From assembly GCF_003610455.1 (NCBI RefSeq), contig NZ_RAQK01000001.1:682001-746000 (forward strand): DNA of 64,000 nt, in the 5' to 3' direction. The position numbers and the translations under genes are program-made. Origin of the DNA: Sulfitobacter guttiformis (GTDB taxonomy: Bacteria > Pseudomonadota > Alphaproteobacteria > Rhodobacterales > Rhodobacteraceae). The notes under the pieces are model-generated. The model saw only the letters and a list, made by a program, of their open reading frames with translations. It made no database searches and was not told the origin of the DNA. Shown piece after piece: positions 27,765 through 38,773 of the stretch. Within the stretch, counting starts at the first letter, position 1, and each line of letters starts with the position of its first letter.

Positions 27765-28181
27765 CTACTTGATGCGGTCTGCTAGTGCCTTTTTAAGATC
27801 GGTGCCGGCTTGCAATGCACCCAGCACGGTAATGGAGGCGATGGTCTGAAGCGCCAATTCCGCAGTAATTTCGGGGGCGAACCGCGCAAGGCCGACAACC
27901 TTGATATGCAAAACCTCACCGGCTTCTCGCACCGCTTCGAGATCCGCAACGGAGTAATCCCGCAGCCCCAATTCCATCGTGTGGCGTTCGAGCGTTTTAC
28001 TGACAACCTCACCTTGGCTTTCAAGCTGGTTGCGAATTGCCGTGCGAATGAAATCGCTGCGGTTGGAATAAAAACCCTCCTGCACCAGCAGGTCGATACG
28101 ACCAAGATCAACAAAGCCGAGGTTGATCGTGATTTTCTCGTTTTCGGGCTGCTTGTCGCGTAACTGCCTTACGTTGCTCAT
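27765..28181 (-). CDS. ribbon-helix-helix (CopG-like) transcriptional regulator
   Basis: This 138-aa protein has a ribbon-helix-helix segment at about residues 16-55: KITINLGFVDLGRIDLLVQE, then GFYSNRSDFIRTAIRNQLES, where the S-N-R-S-D-F-I pattern is typical. A C-terminal domain of about 75 residues follows, with two hydrophobic helices. It probably acts as a dimeric DNA-binding repressor. It lies 28 bp upstream of the PHB-depolymerase-like gene on the same strand, so that gene is the natural target, which is inference. Confidence 0.85.
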   Translation of the reverse strand: MSNVRQLRDKQPENEKITINLGFVDLGRIDLLVQEGFYSNRSDFIRTAIRNQLESQGEVVSKTLERHTMELGLRDYSVADLEAVREAGEVLHIKVVGLARFAPEITAELALQTIASITVLGALQAGTDLKKALADRIK

Positions 28182-28492
28182 ATCAATTCTCCATCTGTAT
28201 GGATGGTATATGGCTGTTACTCCCTACAACACAATGCCTGGATTAAATTTACTTTGAAGTCAGGGTTCGCCATTGTGTCCGACAGCATCACGCGCGCAAG
28301 CATCCGGCACATGAGGCGAGCATCAGGTCCACCGGCCAATACAATGATTTTGCTGTTTTTTATCTGAAATCTTTGATGATGCTCGTAAAAAAGTGAACGC
28401 CATTCATTATTTATCCACGCGGCAAAGCCAATCTGCTCCACCGCGTGGTTTCATATGATCAAGCCGCTAGACTCGATTCAGTGGCGGTCGGA
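28182..28492. other. intergenic region between the RHH regulator and katG
   Basis: About 311 bp. A 74-codon minus-strand frame (28217-28441) is present but shows no recognisable motif or good start context, so it is not called. A loose inverted repeat (TGATC...GATCA, 28456-28495) with pairing inner arms overlaps the katG stop and might help to end its transcript. Confidence 0.35.
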
Positions 28493-30778
28493 TCATACAG
28501 TTTGGTAGGGCTGGTGTCCCTTTATATCGTAACGGTCCAGCATCATTACCTTATGCCAAGCCGCGATAAAGTCGGTGACAAAGCGCGCATGACCATCAGA
28601 TGAGGAATAGACCTCAGCGATGGCACGCAGTTGCGCGTTGGAACCAAAAACAAGGTCATTTCGCGTCGCGGTAAAGCGAACATTGCCTGTTGCACGGTCG
28701 TTCAAAGTAAACGACAGCCCATTTTCGTCATACTTTTTCCACTCGAGTTCCACATCGACGAGGTTCACGAAGAAATCGTTACTGAGGACGCCGACACGGT
28801 CCGTGAAAACACCATCCCGCGAACCATCATGGTTGAGGTTAAGCACCCGCAAACCGCCCGTCAAAGCGACCCACTCAGGGGCAGACAAATTCATAAGATG
28901 GGCCTTGTCGAGGAACATCTGCTCGGGCGCGACACCATGCGCAATGGAGCTGTAATCAGGATCGACAAAGTTTCTGAATCCGTCGATCACAGGCTTTAGC
29001 CATTCAAAGCTTTCTTCGTCGGTAGCTTCCTGCTTGGCGTCCACACGGCCGGGCGTGAACGGGACAGGCGCATCAATTCCCGCATCCTTCGCCGCTTTCT
29101 CTACGGCAACACATCCACCCAGAACAATGAGATCAGCCAGACTGACATCGCCTGAGAATTCTGTTTTGATCCCGCGCAGTGCCGCGATGACAGGCACGCA
29201 GCGTGCATTGATATGCCAGTCTTTTTGCGGTGCCAGCGCGAGACGCGCACCGTCTGCCCCACCTCGCTTATCGCTGTCACGGTACGTCACCGCCGCAGAA
29301 AACGCTGTATAGGCAAGATCAGAAACAGATATTCCGGTCGCCAGAATTGCAGCTTTTAGATCCGCAATTTGCGCATCGCCAATGACCTGCTCACTGCGCG
29401 GTGGTAGCGGATCCTGCCACAGCAGATCATCCGACACAGTAACTTCGGGCCCGAGGTAACGGTCGGTCGGCCCCATATCGCGGTGGGTGAGCTTGTACCA
29501 AGCCTTGGAGAACGCCAGCGTGAAGAGGTCGAAATCCTCAAGAAACCTCTCGCAAACCTTGCGGTACTCAGGATCGACCTTCAACGCGATGTCACTGGTC
29601 ATCATCATCAAGTCGTTCATTTGGCCCGCTATATGCGCATCAGGGGTTTTTGGCGCATCGGGGTCTACCGGAGTCCACTGCAGCGCACCTGCAGGGCTAC
29701 GCTTCTGCGTCCATTCAAATTTGAACAAGTTTTCGAGGTAGTCATTATCCCACGCTGTCGGATCAGGTGTCCAACTGCCTTCGATCCCGTTGGTCATTGT
29801 ATCAGCGCCGTTTCCTGTACCGCGCGGATTGTGCCACCCCAAACCCATGGCTTCCATAGGCGCAATTTCAGGAGGCATACCGATTTGATCCGCCGGCGTC
29901 ATACCATGGCTTTTGCCAAACGCATGGCCGCCCGCAATGAGAGCAACGGTTTCTTCGTCGTTCATTGCCATACGCGTAAAGGTAATGCGGATGTCATTCG
30001 CTGAAAGCTGTGGATCACCCTCGCCATTGGGCCCTTCCGGATCAACATAGATAAGCGCCTGATTGGATGCCGCCAGCGGATTCTCCAGATCATAATCTGC
30101 ATCCCCCGGCTTACCGCGCCAGCGCTTTTCGCGGTTTACCATCGCCGATGGATCCCGCGCCGTTTCAGGGTCCCATACTTCGGGTCCCCAATAGGTCGCG
30201 TTGTCAGCTTCCCACGCGTCGAGGCGACCCCCGCCAAAGCCGTAGGTGGGCAGCCCCATGATTTCGAGCGCGCAATTGCCTGTCAAAACCATGAGATCAC
30301 CCCACGACAAGGCAGCACCGTATTTTTGCTTGATCGGTTGAAGCAAGCGGCGTGATTTATCCGTATTGCCGTTGTCCCACCAACTACTGATCGGCGCGAA
30401 GCGCTGCATCGCCGTACCCGCCCCGCCACGTCCGTCAGCGATGCGGTACGTTCCCGCAGCGTGCCACGCCATACGGACCATCTGCGGTCCGTAATTGTTA
30501 TAATCCGAAGGCCACCACTCCTTTGAGGTGGTCAGAAAAGTTTTAATGTCATTTTTCAGTGCGTCGAAATCAAGTTCGGAAAAAGCCTTTGCGTAATCGA
30601 AATTAGCGCCAAGGGGATTTGCAGACTGTCCGTTATGATGCAAAATTTCAACGCGCAGGCGGTCGGGGTACCAGTTTTCAAGAGTCGGCGGCGCACCTGT
30701 CGCGCCACCAATACGGTCCCCGCCAAAGGGGCATTTGCCTGTCATTTCGGTCGTTTCGGTATCAGTATTGTCTGTCAT
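28493..30778 (-). CDS. katG: catalase-peroxidase HPI
   Basis: KatG, 761 aa, is a bifunctional haem catalase-peroxidase that removes hydrogen peroxide. Distal haem residues are in [19 protein letters not shown] (Arg, Trp, His). The tyrosine of the Met-Tyr-Trp adduct is in [15 protein letters not shown], and the proximal histidine lies in [16 protein letters not shown]. The C-terminal duplicated peroxidase domain follows. I chose the ATG at 30778 (MTDNTDTE) over a longer reading from 30844, because family N-termini begin shortly before GKCPFGG. The gene stands alone; no oxyR is adjacent. Confidence 0.97.
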   Translation of the reverse strand: MTDNTDTETTEMTGKCPFGGDRIGGATGAPPTLENWYPDRLRVEILHHNGQSANPLGANFDYAKAFSELDFDALKNDIKTFLTTSKEWWPSDYNNYGPQMVRMAWHAAGTYRIADGRGGAGTAMQRFAPISSWWDNGNTDKSRRLLQPIKQKYGAALSWGDLMVLTGNCALEIMGLPTYGFGGGRLDAWEADNATYWGPEVWDPETARDPSAMVNREKRWRGKPGDADYDLENPLAASNQALIYVDPEGPNGEGDPQLSANDIRITFTRMAMNDEETVALIAGGHAFGKSHGMTPADQIGMPPEIAPMEAMGLGWHNPRGTGNGADTMTNGIEGSWTPDPTAWDNDYLENLFKFEWTQKRSPAGALQWTPVDPDAPKTPDAHIAGQMNDLMMMTSDIALKVDPEYRKVCERFLEDFDLFTLAFSKAWYKLTHRDMGPTDRYLGPEVTVSDDLLWQDPLPPRSEQVIGDAQIADLKAAILATGISVSDLAYTAFSAAVTYRDSDKRGGADGARLALAPQKDWHINARCVPVIAALRGIKTEFSGDVSLADLIVLGGCVAVEKAAKDAGIDAPVPFTPGRVDAKQEATDEESFEWLKPVIDGFRNFVDPDYSSIAHGVAPEQMFLDKAHLMNLSAPEWVALTGGLRVLNLNHDGSRDGVFTDRVGVLSNDFFVNLVDVELEWKKYDENGLSFTLNDRATGNVRFTATRNDLVFGSNAQLRAIAEVYSSSDGHARFVTDFIAAWHKVMMLDRYDIKGHQPYQTV

Positions 30779-30850
30779 TTCAAAGTCTCCACCGTGTTTG
30801 TTTCCATTCTTTAAACAAGGTGTACCAAGGCATATCGAAGTCAACGTATG

Positions 30851-32257
30851 CTATCCGGATGAGCGGCTTTCCGACGGGCTAAGTTTTGACGCTTCTTTTG
30901 TGACTGTAAGGCGATCAAGCACTAAAAGCCCCGTTCGAGAAGTGGCATACGCCGCCGCAACTCCCCCCAGAACGTTTCCGAGGATCGCGGCAATCAGAAT
31001 ACCCCAGTAACCGAATAACATCACACCGATCCATGCGCCCGGTAGGTAGATCGCAAATATCCGACCAAGGCTGAGAGACATTGACCAGACGGCCTTATCC
31101 CGCGCATTCATAGCCGCATTTGCGACCACAACCATCCCGTATCCGAACATCGAAAGTCCGACGAGCCGCAGATAATCAGCCGCGTATTCCTGATCACTTT
31201 CACCCGATGCAAGTAGCGCGGCGATGGGCGTCGCGAGCAAAAACAAAATAACTGCGACAACGGCACCGTATCCAAGACAAAAACCGAATGCGCCCTTCGT
31301 TGCCGAACGCGCGCGGTCATACTTTTCAGCGCCCCAATTCTGTCCAACGACCGGACCAATGCCCGATGACAGCGCCATAAGCGGGACGAGCAATATCGAC
31401 TGGACGCGACCCGCTGCACCAAAACCTGCAACGGCATCATCCCCTATTGTGGCAACCGCTGCTGTGACCAGCGCCATACCGGCGGGATTGATTGCGTTTG
31501 ACAGGGACGCGGGTATCCCAACTTTGAGGATCTTTCGCGCACTTGCCACTGCTCCTTTGAGCGGATTGCCACACACCCCCAGCAGACCCCGACGCCACGC
31601 GATCCAAAGCGCGACTACAACAGCAACTACACGCCCGATCAGCGTCGACATGGCTGCACCGGCCGTGGACATCTCAGGAATAGGCCCCCAGCCGAAAATG
31701 AATATCGGGTTCAGGGCAATCCCAAAGAACGCGGCAAGGATCATAATCCCTGCCGAGGTTGCCCCGTCGCCGTGAGCGCGGAACACGGAATTAACGATCA
31801 TCATTGTCACAAGGAATGGAAACGAGGCGGACCAGAGCGGCATGTAGGCAGCTACTTCTTCCGCGACCTCGCCCGATGCCCCCAAAGCAGCGAACATTGC
31901 AGGGAATGCGATCCAGATCACCAGACCTAAAACTACAGATAAACCGACAGCCAGACCAATTGCATGCAACCCCAACCGCTGCGTTTCATCTTCGCTTGCT
32001 CCTGCTCCGATGGACTGGGACAACGTGGCATTTGCACCGGCACTCAGCCCGATCGACAAGGACGTAATTGCAGTGATGACAGGATAAATAAATCCAACGG
32101 CAGCCAAAGCGGCGGCGCTGACCTGACCCAAGAAATATGCGTCAGCCAGACCGACTGCGATTACCGAAAAAATCCCGAGGCTCATCGGAGCTGACATCAC
32201 AGTCAGAGCCTTCCAGATAGGTCCGGTTGTTAAATCGCGTTTTTTTGCTTCGGCCAT
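30851..32257 (-). CDS. MATE-family efflux transporter
   Basis: This 468-aa inner-membrane protein has about 12 hydrophobic segments arranged in two MatE halves. The first half starts ALTVMSAPMSLGIFSVIAVG and has the segment LGQVSAAALAAVGFIYPV. The second starts near residue 240 (ILKVGIPASLSNAINPAGMA) and includes LSSGIGPVVGQNWGAEKYDR. MATE proteins export cationic drugs or toxic metabolites in exchange for Na+ or H+. The gene ends 72 bp upstream of katG on the same strand; no regulator is adjacent. Confidence 0.93.
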   Translation of the reverse strand: MAEAKKRDLTTGPIWKALTVMSAPMSLGIFSVIAVGLADAYFLGQVSAAALAAVGFIYPVITAITSLSIGLSAGANATLSQSIGAGASEDETQRLGLHAIGLAVGLSVVLGLVIWIAFPAMFAALGASGEVAEEVAAYMPLWSASFPFLVTMMIVNSVFRAHGDGATSAGIMILAAFFGIALNPIFIFGWGPIPEMSTAGAAMSTLIGRVVAVVVALWIAWRRGLLGVCGNPLKGAVASARKILKVGIPASLSNAINPAGMALVTAAVATIGDDAVAGFGAAGRVQSILLVPLMALSSGIGPVVGQNWGAEKYDRARSATKGAFGFCLGYGAVVAVILFLLATPIAALLASGESDQEYAADYLRLVGLSMFGYGMVVVANAAMNARDKAVWSMSLSLGRIFAIYLPGAWIGVMLFGYWGILIAAILGNVLGGVAAAYATSRTGLLVLDRLTVTKEASKLSPSESRSSG

Positions 32258-32458
32258 GCGTAGAGTCCAATCTGGTCTGCTCAGGGCGTAGCAGAACGTT
32301 TTCTATGGCGACCGATCATTATCACCCCGGTCATCGTCAGGATGAAAACAGATAGCGCCGCAGGATGCTTTGACAAAACTATCAGGCGCATCATGTCACT
32401 TGAAAGCAGGACCTCGGCGCAAGCGCGGTCATTTTTTAAGAACTCTAAAGGACACGCA

Positions 32459-33808
32459 ATGAGCTTCTCTTTGAACGCTAAACACGAAAGTCTGCAAGAC
32501 TACCTTGATCATCACGCGCCCCACCAGCCCGAATTCCATCAGGCCGTAATTGAGGTCATGGAAGATATCAAACCCGTTATAGATCAACACGCTATCTATA
32601 AGGAGGCGAATGTGTTCGAGCGACTGGTAGAGCCGGAACGGCAAATCACATTCCAGATTCCGTGGCAAACCGACAAGGGAGCGATCGAGGTGAACCGCGG
32701 GTACCGCGTCCAGTTCAATGGTGCGATTGGCCCCTATAAAGGCGGGCTCCGTTTTCACCCGTCAGTTAACACGTCTGTCCTCAAATTCCTCGGGTTCGAG
32801 CAAACATTCAAGAATGCATTGACCGGATTGCCGATGGGCGGCGCCAAGGGTGGCGCTGATTTTGACCCACGCGGACGCTCGGAGCAGGAGATTATGCGAT
32901 TTTGTGCAGCATTTATGCAAGAGTTGTACCGCCACATCGGGCCGCACACAGACGTACCCGCAGGCGATATCAACGTTGGTGCCCGTGAAATCGGATACCT
33001 GTTCGGCGCGTACCGCCGTATCACCAACCAGTTTCAGGGCGTTCTGACCGGCAAAGGTCTGACATTCGGCGGCAGTGAAATGCGAACCGAAGCAACAGGC
33101 TACGGCGTAATTTACTTCCTGTCGCAGATGATTGAACAACATGACGATGCTATCGACGGCAAATCTCTCATAATCTCCGGCGCGGGCAACGTGGCAACTT
33201 ATGCCGCGCAAAAAGCGCTAGATCTTGGAGCGAGCGTGATCAGCCTGTCGGATAGCTCAGGCTTCATCCACGACCCCGAAGGGTTGACTGCGGAAAAAAT
33301 CGCGTGGGTACGCGAGCACAAAGCCAAATCTGGAGGTTCGCTTGAGCCTTATGCAAAAGAGTTTGGTGCTAGGTGGCACCCGGGGAAGAAACCATGGGGA
33401 TTGGAGGCAGATGTGGCCATTCCTTGTGCCACACAAAATGAGCTTCTGGGGAATGATGCGGAATCCCTGATTAAAAACGGAATCAAGACAGTGGTCGAAG
33501 GTGCCAATATGCCCTGCACAGCAGAGGCAAAGAAAGCATTCAAAGACGCGGGAGTGTTATTTGCCCCCGGTAAGGCCGCCAATGCAGGAGGTGTTGCGGT
33601 ATCAGGATTGGAGATCAGTCAAAACCGTCAGAACCGGCCCATCAGCGCCGAAAAAGTGGACGAGGCATTGCATCAAATCATGAGAGACATTCACGCCGCG
33701 TGCGTCGATGAGGGGACCCGTGACGGGAAGATAGATTACTCCAAAGGCGCCAATATCGCAGGGTTTCGCAAAGTCGCGGACGCAATGGTCGCACAGGGCA
33801 TAGGATAA
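32459..33808 (+). CDS. gdhA: NADP-specific glutamate dehydrogenase
   Basis: This 449-aa enzyme forms glutamate from 2-oxoglutarate and ammonia. The glutamate-binding segments are YKGGLRFHPSVNTSVLKFLG and LPMGGAKGGADFDPRGRS, the latter with the catalytic lysine. The nucleotide-binding motif is ISGAGNVATYAAQKAL. The length is right for the hexameric NADP-type. I chose the ATG at 32459, which follows an AAAGGA, over a longer reading from 32342. It is divergent from the MATE gene and could use ammonia released by the urease, which is inference. Confidence 0.95.
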   Translation: MSFSLNAKHESLQDYLDHHAPHQPEFHQAVIEVMEDIKPVIDQHAIYKEANVFERLVEPERQITFQIPWQTDKGAIEVNRGYRVQFNGAIGPYKGGLRFHPSVNTSVLKFLGFEQTFKNALTGLPMGGAKGGADFDPRGRSEQEIMRFCAAFMQELYRHIGPHTDVPAGDINVGAREIGYLFGAYRRITNQFQGVLTGKGLTFGGSEMRTEATGYGVIYFLSQMIEQHDDAIDGKSLIISGAGNVATYAAQKALDLGASVISLSDSSGFIHDPEGLTAEKIAWVREHKAKSGGSLEPYAKEFGARWHPGKKPWGLEADVAIPCATQNELLGNDAESLIKNGIKTVVEGANMPCTAEAKKAFKDAGVLFAPGKAANAGGVAVSGLEISQNRQNRPISAEKVDEALHQIMRDIHAACVDEGTRDGKIDYSKGANIAGFRKVADAMVAQGIG

Positions 33809-34738
33809 CCCATCAGCCGCCCTGCCTACAGAGTAATCAAGGTTGAAAGGCAGCCCACATAGAGCCTCAAAACCCATTTGCGAAATGCGCTGCGGTGGAC
33901 AGCAGCGAGCGCACTTACAGCGTTCATGATGAGCAGACCGTCGATATCATCAGGTCGCCGAAAGCTCATCGAAGAGTTGATCCTTGAGCGGCATTATTAA
34001 GGTGAGGCTTTTATAGTCAAAGTTTACGGGCGGCTCGCAAGGCATGTAGGGTATGGTCGGATTTGGTGCCCCAAGCGTGATTACAGTCGTTGCACACGGC
34101 ACACTGGGCCGAGCCCCAATGTGGTAATCACCAGCAAAGATGTGTTGAACCGCCAGCACAAGGAAAGCCATCGGATCATGAACGTATTCGAGATGTACCG
34201 CCCTGTCACAAAATGTTCTTGAGCCGTCACCCGTCCCGACAAATTCCGGTAATCCTACACAAGGCGATTAAACCGGCTGCCGCCAGAAATCGTCGTGTAT
34301 GCCGAGTAGAATTGCCCAAATCCAGTACAGGGAGAAAGGATTGTTCCGTCCGCAAAAGGCTACTGAATATCTAAGCGCTGTTCAGGGTCCCAATGATATC
34401 GTGCTGGTACGAGTGGTTTGGAGGTCATGATGCCGATTTGGGCGTAGTCTCATCTTTAATCGTATGAAAGGTCACAACCTCGGACGCACGTTTCATCCAC
34501 ACTCGGATAATCGCCATTCTCATAGCAACCGATGCGCGCAAGATCAGTCAGGTAACGGATGCCGATAGCGCAAAATCTCCAGAACGGATAAACTTAAATT
34601 GAATTTTAAGACACCAGATCAGGGCTTTATGCACCGCATCAGGTAAGGAGCGCGTGGACGATGATAATGCGAGGCATACGTTCACGATCGAAGATGGCAA
34701 AGACCAATTTCTCGATACATGGCCCCGATCTTGGTAAA
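33809..34738. other. gene-poor region, probably decayed DNA
   Basis: About 930 bp between gdhA and the molybdenum hydroxylase operon hold no gene I can support. Short frames on both strands (for example 33950-34171 and 34090-34374) have no known motif and poor starts. The base composition and scattered stops look like degraded sequence, but no transposase or other parent gene could be recognised. Confidence 0.5.
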
Positions 34739-34771
34739 TGTGCGGGATCGTATACATACCGATCTCGCACA
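34739..34771 (-). terminator. hairpin, probable terminator of the molybdenum hydroxylase operon
   Basis: Arms of 12 bp at 34739-34750 and 34760-34771 (one mismatch, 9-nt loop) lie 4 bp beyond the stop of the large subunit gene on the minus strand. Only a short T-rich tract follows. Confidence 0.6.
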
Positions 34772-34775
34772 TAAA

Positions 34776-36974
34776 TTATGCTTCCGGCAGCTCAGACAGG
34801 ATTTTGTCCAGCGTTGCAGGGTAGTCGCGGACTCGCACACCTGTCGCGTTGAAAATAGCGTTGGTTATTGCCGCTCCAGCGCCGGAAATTCCTAGTTCAC
34901 CAACACCTTTGGCCTGGATCGGATTGGCCCAGCTGTCGCGTTCTTCCAGAAACTCGACTTCGAGTTGGGGCACATCGAGATTTACCGGAATGTGGTACTC
35001 GGCCAAATTGTGGTTAACGATATGACCGTCACGGTGGTCGTGCACCATCTCTTCGGTGAGAGCTGCCCCGATGCCGAAGATCATCCCGCCATAGCACTGC
35101 GACCGCGCAGTCTGTTCGTTCAGAATGCGGCCGGCGGAAAACACGCCCAGCATGCGCCGGACACGCGTTTCCCCTGTGACGGCGTTCACTCCCACTTCCG
35201 CAAAATGCGCGCCAAAACCTGCATGCTCGACGGCACCGCTCATGTCGCCCGGCTCAATGTGGCCGACAGCGATCAAATCGACTGAAAGCGTCTCAGACAA
35301 AGGTCTCTGAACGTTTCCTGCCGTCACAACACCATCTTTTAATGTAATGTCGGCAGCATCGGTGCCCACCAGCTTTGCAATATCGCCGCGCAGGCTCTGG
35401 CAGGCTAAAAACACAGCGGACCCTACAGAACTTGCACCCCACGACCCACCGGAACCGGCGGCCTCAGGGTAATCGGTATCGCCCAACTTCACGGTAACGC
35501 TTGAAAGCGGTAATCCCAACATTTCCGCAGCGATCTGACCGAAAATGGTGTAAGATCCCGTTCCGATATCGGTCATGTCGGTCTCAATGGTGACCGAAGC
35601 ATCAGCATGCAGTATGACCCGCGCTTTCGCTTCGGACAGAATGTTGCCACGGGCGGCAGATGAAACGCCCATACCAATCAACCATTCGCCATCACGCACC
35701 TGCCCTGGAACCGCAGACCGCGCGGACCAGCCAAATTTTTCCGCGCCTTGCGTCAGACACTCTGCAAACCTGCGCGACGAAAACTCCTTGTCGCTTTCGG
35801 GGTGTTTTTCCGGAATATTTTGAACGCGCAAAGCAACAGGATCAATTCCCGCCTTGTGAGCCAGTTCGTCCATCGCGTTTTCAAGCGCAAGCATCCCGAC
35901 CGCCTCGCCCGGTGCGCGCATAGAACCCGCACAAGTCCGATGTATCCGCGCAATGCGGTGCGCGTAGGACCGGTTCTTCCCAGCGTAAAGGAAGTGGGTT
36001 GCCAGAGCGACGGGCTCGCTGAACTCTTCGCCAGGCAGGTTTGATACGGTAGCATCGTGGCCTATCGCGGTCAGGTTACCATCAGAATCTGCGGCCAGCC
36101 TCAGGCGCTGTTGCGTCGAACTTCGCCGCATCGTCGTCTCGAAAACCTGTGGCCGGGTCATTACGACACGAACCGGCCTGCCCAGCTCTTTCGCCGCGAT
36201 GGCCGCTGCAACGGCTTCGGGTGCAATACCCAATTTTGACCCGAAGCCGCCGCCGACATAAGGCGCAACGATGCGAACATGTTTCGCCGCGATGCCCAGC
36301 GCATCTGCCAACTCATTGCGGTTATATTTCAACATCTGATAGGAGCCGTGCAGTGTCAGCTCATCACCCTCCCACTGCGCAATAGAGGCATGTGGCTCCA
36401 TCGCTGCACTGTTTTGGGAAGGTGTTGTGTAATTTACATCCACACTGAACGCCGCCTGCGCCATTGCTGTACTTACGTCGCCCTGCTCTGTCTGCTTTTC
36501 ATCCGGCACATCGAACTGTGCATTCTCGTCGGTTGGGTCAGTCACCGCATCATCGGCGTCATATTCGACAGTAATGTGTTGTGCGGCATGGCGAGCCTGC
36601 TCAAAGCTCTCGGCAACAACAAGCGCTATCGGCTGACCGAAGTAGCTGACAGCTGATGCCCCTTGGATGGGCGCTTCGTTGGCTGTTCCCTGCGCGGGAT
36701 TTCGCAACAGGCGCTCGTCTGTGATAACCGACACCACGCCGGACATCGCCAGCGCTGCAGCTTTGTCTACCGACTTCACGCTGCCCTTGGCTATGGTCGC
36801 ACGCACGAACACACCAACGGCCTCGGTACCGTCACCAATCTCGGCGGCGTATTTCGCCTGTCCGGTAACCTTTGCCGGTCCATCAACGCGTGGCGCGCCG
36901 GTGCCGATGACGCCCTGCGCCATATCGGATAAAACATCGTCGGACTGGCGGTCCATTTTGTGATGCACGGTCAT
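34776..36974 (-). CDS. xanthine dehydrogenase-family molybdopterin-binding subunit (PaoC/YagR-like)
   Basis: This 732-aa large subunit of a molybdenum hydroxylase binds the molybdenum cofactor and carries the active site. It has the N-terminal domain start [20 protein letters not shown], the cofactor-contacting segments [12 protein letters not shown] and [20 protein letters not shown], and the catalytic glutamate at about residue 693 in [19 protein letters not shown]. The length equals that of E. coli PaoC/YagR, an aromatic aldehyde oxidase. The substrate here is inferred. Its start overlaps the FAD subunit gene by ATGA (36971-36974). Confidence 0.92.
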   Translation of the reverse strand: MTVHHKMDRQSDDVLSDMAQGVIGTGAPRVDGPAKVTGQAKYAAEIGDGTEAVGVFVRATIAKGSVKSVDKAAALAMSGVVSVITDERLLRNPAQGTANEAPIQGASAVSYFGQPIALVVAESFEQARHAAQHITVEYDADDAVTDPTDENAQFDVPDEKQTEQGDVSTAMAQAAFSVDVNYTTPSQNSAAMEPHASIAQWEGDELTLHGSYQMLKYNRNELADALGIAAKHVRIVAPYVGGGFGSKLGIAPEAVAAAIAAKELGRPVRVVMTRPQVFETTMRRSSTQQRLRLAADSDGNLTAIGHDATVSNLPGEEFSEPVALATHFLYAGKNRSYAHRIARIHRTCAGSMRAPGEAVGMLALENAMDELAHKAGIDPVALRVQNIPEKHPESDKEFSSRRFAECLTQGAEKFGWSARSAVPGQVRDGEWLIGMGVSSAARGNILSEAKARVILHADASVTIETDMTDIGTGSYTIFGQIAAEMLGLPLSSVTVKLGDTDYPEAAGSGGSWGASSVGSAVFLACQSLRGDIAKLVGTDAADITLKDGVVTAGNVQRPLSETLSVDLIAVGHIEPGDMSGAVEHAGFGAHFAEVGVNAVTGETRVRRMLGVFSAGRILNEQTARSQCYGGMIFGIGAALTEEMVHDHRDGHIVNHNLAEYHIPVNLDVPQLEVEFLEERDSWANPIQAKGVGELGISGAGAAITNAIFNATGVRVRDYPATLDKILSELPEA

Positions 36975-37957
36975 TGGTTTGCCTCCGTAGCGGCCTTTAG
37001 CACGGCTTTTAGTGTGCGTCGTGTTAGTGGAATTTTAAAATCGTTTGCGCCGTATCCGGTAGCATTCGCCAGTAATATGTCAGCAGCTTCATCGAATAGC
37101 TCAGGTGATGGCACCTGTCCTTTTAGCGCGCCCTCGACAGATGGGTTGCGCCATGGCTTTGGCGCAAGACCGCCAAAGGCCAGTGCTATATCTTCGATTT
37201 CGTTGTCGTTCATCTTCACGACAGCTGCGACAGACACCAGTGCGAAAGCATAGGAAGAACGATCCCTTACCTTGCGATAAATATGCCTTCCTCCCTTAGG
37301 CTTGGGCAATGTAACCGCCGTGATCAAATCCCCTGCTGCAAGGACTGTTTCGATTTCGGGCGTGCTACCCGGCAAGCAGTATAAATCACCCAACGCGATG
37401 GTACGCAGATCACCATCTGACGCTTGCACCTCAACCGAGGCGTCGAGTGCCATCATAGCGACCGCCATGTCGGACGGATGGGTGGCAATACAATGATCGC
37501 TGGTTCCGAGCACGGCAAGAATGCGATTGAAACCGTCCCGCGCCTGACACCCAGTTCCGGGAGCGCGCTTGTTACAAGGCATTGCAGTGTCGTAGAAGTA
37601 GGCGCAACGCGTCCGTTGGAGTAAGTTACCTCCCGTGGTAGCCTTATTTCTCAACTGTCCTGACGCACCGGCAAGCAAGGCGCGCGCGAGAACCTCGTAA
37701 TCACGTCTGACAATTTCGTTCGCGGCGAGTGCGCTGTTCGTGACAAGCGCCCCGATCCGCAGCCCGCCATGTTCATCAACAGATATATCGTGAAGATCCA
37801 ACCGGTTGATATCAACCAATGTGTCGGGCGACATCACCTCAAGTTTCATCAGATCAATCAAGTTGGTGCCACCCGCGATGATCGTTGCACCGTCTACAGC
37901 AGCAGCCTTTGTTGCGTCCGCAACAGATCCGGCACGTTCATACTCAAATGATTTCAT
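36971..37957 (-). CDS. molybdenum hydroxylase FAD-binding medium subunit (PaoB/YagS-like)
   Basis: This 328-aa subunit passes electrons through FAD. The FAD motif is [16 protein letters not shown] (residues 26-41), followed by [19 protein letters not shown]. Cysteines 118, 128, 137 and 156 lie in the loop after that ([22 protein letters not shown]). PaoB-type subunits use such cysteines for an additional [4Fe-4S] cluster, absent from ordinary xanthine dehydrogenases. It overlaps both neighbours by ATGA. Confidence 0.92.
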   Translation of the reverse strand: MKSFEYERAGSVADATKAAAVDGATIIAGGTNLIDLMKLEVMSPDTLVDINRLDLHDISVDEHGGLRIGALVTNSALAANEIVRRDYEVLARALLAGASGQLRNKATTGGNLLQRTRCAYFYDTAMPCNKRAPGTGCQARDGFNRILAVLGTSDHCIATHPSDMAVAMMALDASVEVQASDGDLRTIALGDLYCLPGSTPEIETVLAAGDLITAVTLPKPKGGRHIYRKVRDRSSYAFALVSVAAVVKMNDNEIEDIALAFGGLAPKPWRNPSVEGALKGQVPSPELFDEAADILLANATGYGANDFKIPLTRRTLKAVLKAATEANQ

Positions 37958-38469
37958 TGACCCCTCTCCTCTGCGGCTTCACGGATAGCGTTTACGATTC
38001 CTGTGTACGCCGAGCACCGGCACAAATTTCCACTCATCCGCTCCGAGATTTCTTCATCAGATAGGTCGGATACCCCCGCCAAAGATGCAGACACATTAGA
38101 CGGCCATCCGGCTTTGACCTCCTCCAACATCGCGGTCGCTGAACATATCTGGCCCGCCGTACAGTAGCCGCATTGAAAACCGTCGTTTTTGACGAATGAC
38201 CGCTGCAACGGGGACATATCATCAGGGGTGCCCAAACCTTCGATCGTGGTAATTTCATCGCCGTCATGCATGCAAGCAAGCGTGAGGCAGGAGTTGATGC
38301 GTTGCCCGTTCACCAAGATCGTACAGGCGCCACACTGACCATGGTCGCAGCCTTTTTTGGTGCCTGTTAAATTCAGATTATGACGTAACAGATCCAGTAG
38401 AGTGGTCCGGTTATCAACATCGACGTGATGATCTTTGCCGTTGATCGAAAGGGATGTGCTGCGCGTCAT
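37954..38469 (-). CDS. molybdenum hydroxylase [2Fe-2S] small subunit (PaoA/YagT-like, no Tat signal)
   Basis: This 171-aa subunit has a plant-type ferredoxin domain with cysteines 41, 46, 49 and 61 ([20 protein letters not shown]) and a helical domain with cysteines 100, 103, 150 and 152 ([32 protein letters not shown]). I chose the ATG at 38469, preceded by GAGGTC, over a TTG at 38493. Unlike E. coli YagT, it has no twin-arginine signal peptide, so the complex is predicted to stay in the cytoplasm. No XdhC/PaoD-type chaperone gene is nearby. Confidence 0.93.
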   Translation of the reverse strand: MTRSTSLSINGKDHHVDVDNRTTLLDLLRHNLNLTGTKKGCDHGQCGACTILVNGQRINSCLTLACMHDGDEITTIEGLGTPDDMSPLQRSFVKNDGFQCGYCTAGQICSATAMLEEVKAGWPSNVSASLAGVSDLSDEEISERMSGNLCRCSAYTGIVNAIREAAEERGQ

Positions 38470-38749
38470 GGCGACCTCTTTTGTTTGGTTCAACCCGGAT
38501 TTTTTTCAAATCTTGAACTTTGAATATCTGGGTGACCAACAAATGGATCGTGCGAAGGTTCCTGATTAATGTTTCACCGCGTGTCCGGTCAAATGCTGGT
38601 TCAGCGCGCACTGACGAATGACGGGACTATCAGAGAACACAAAGCATTCAGGCGCCCACCTCGTTAGGTGCGCACACTTCCTGACCTCCTTCTCCTTTGG
38701 TGCGGCATTAGCCACGCCTGCCGGAAATTCATTGCTGCTAAGGAAAAGT
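38470..38749. other. intergenic region with the promoter of the molybdenum hydroxylase genes
   Basis: This gap contains no gene. It holds a short hairpin at 38657-38670 (CACCT-CGTT-AGGTG) and, next to the SulP end, the terminator listed separately. The promoter for the three-gene operon should lie within about 150 bp of 38469, but no clear operator was seen. Confidence 0.4.
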
Positions 38750-38770
38750 GCAAAGCTCGCTGCGCTTTGC
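38750..38770 (-). terminator. terminator of the SulP / sulfur operon
   Basis: A 7-bp perfect stem (GCAAAGC at 38750-38756, GCTTTGC at 38764-38770) with a 7-nt loop lies 4 bp past the SulP stop on the minus strand. It is followed there by ACTTTTCCTT. The placement and tract fit an intrinsic terminator. Confidence 0.65.
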
Positions 38771-38773
38771 TGC

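Noticed and set aside
28217..28441. 74-codon minus-strand frame between the RHH regulator and katG
   Set aside because: No recognised domain, weak start context and no overlap or operon link; it could be real but cannot be supported.
33950..34374. Short frames in the gap after gdhA
   Set aside because: No motifs, poor starts and conflicting strands; no parent gene could be recognised for a pseudogene call.
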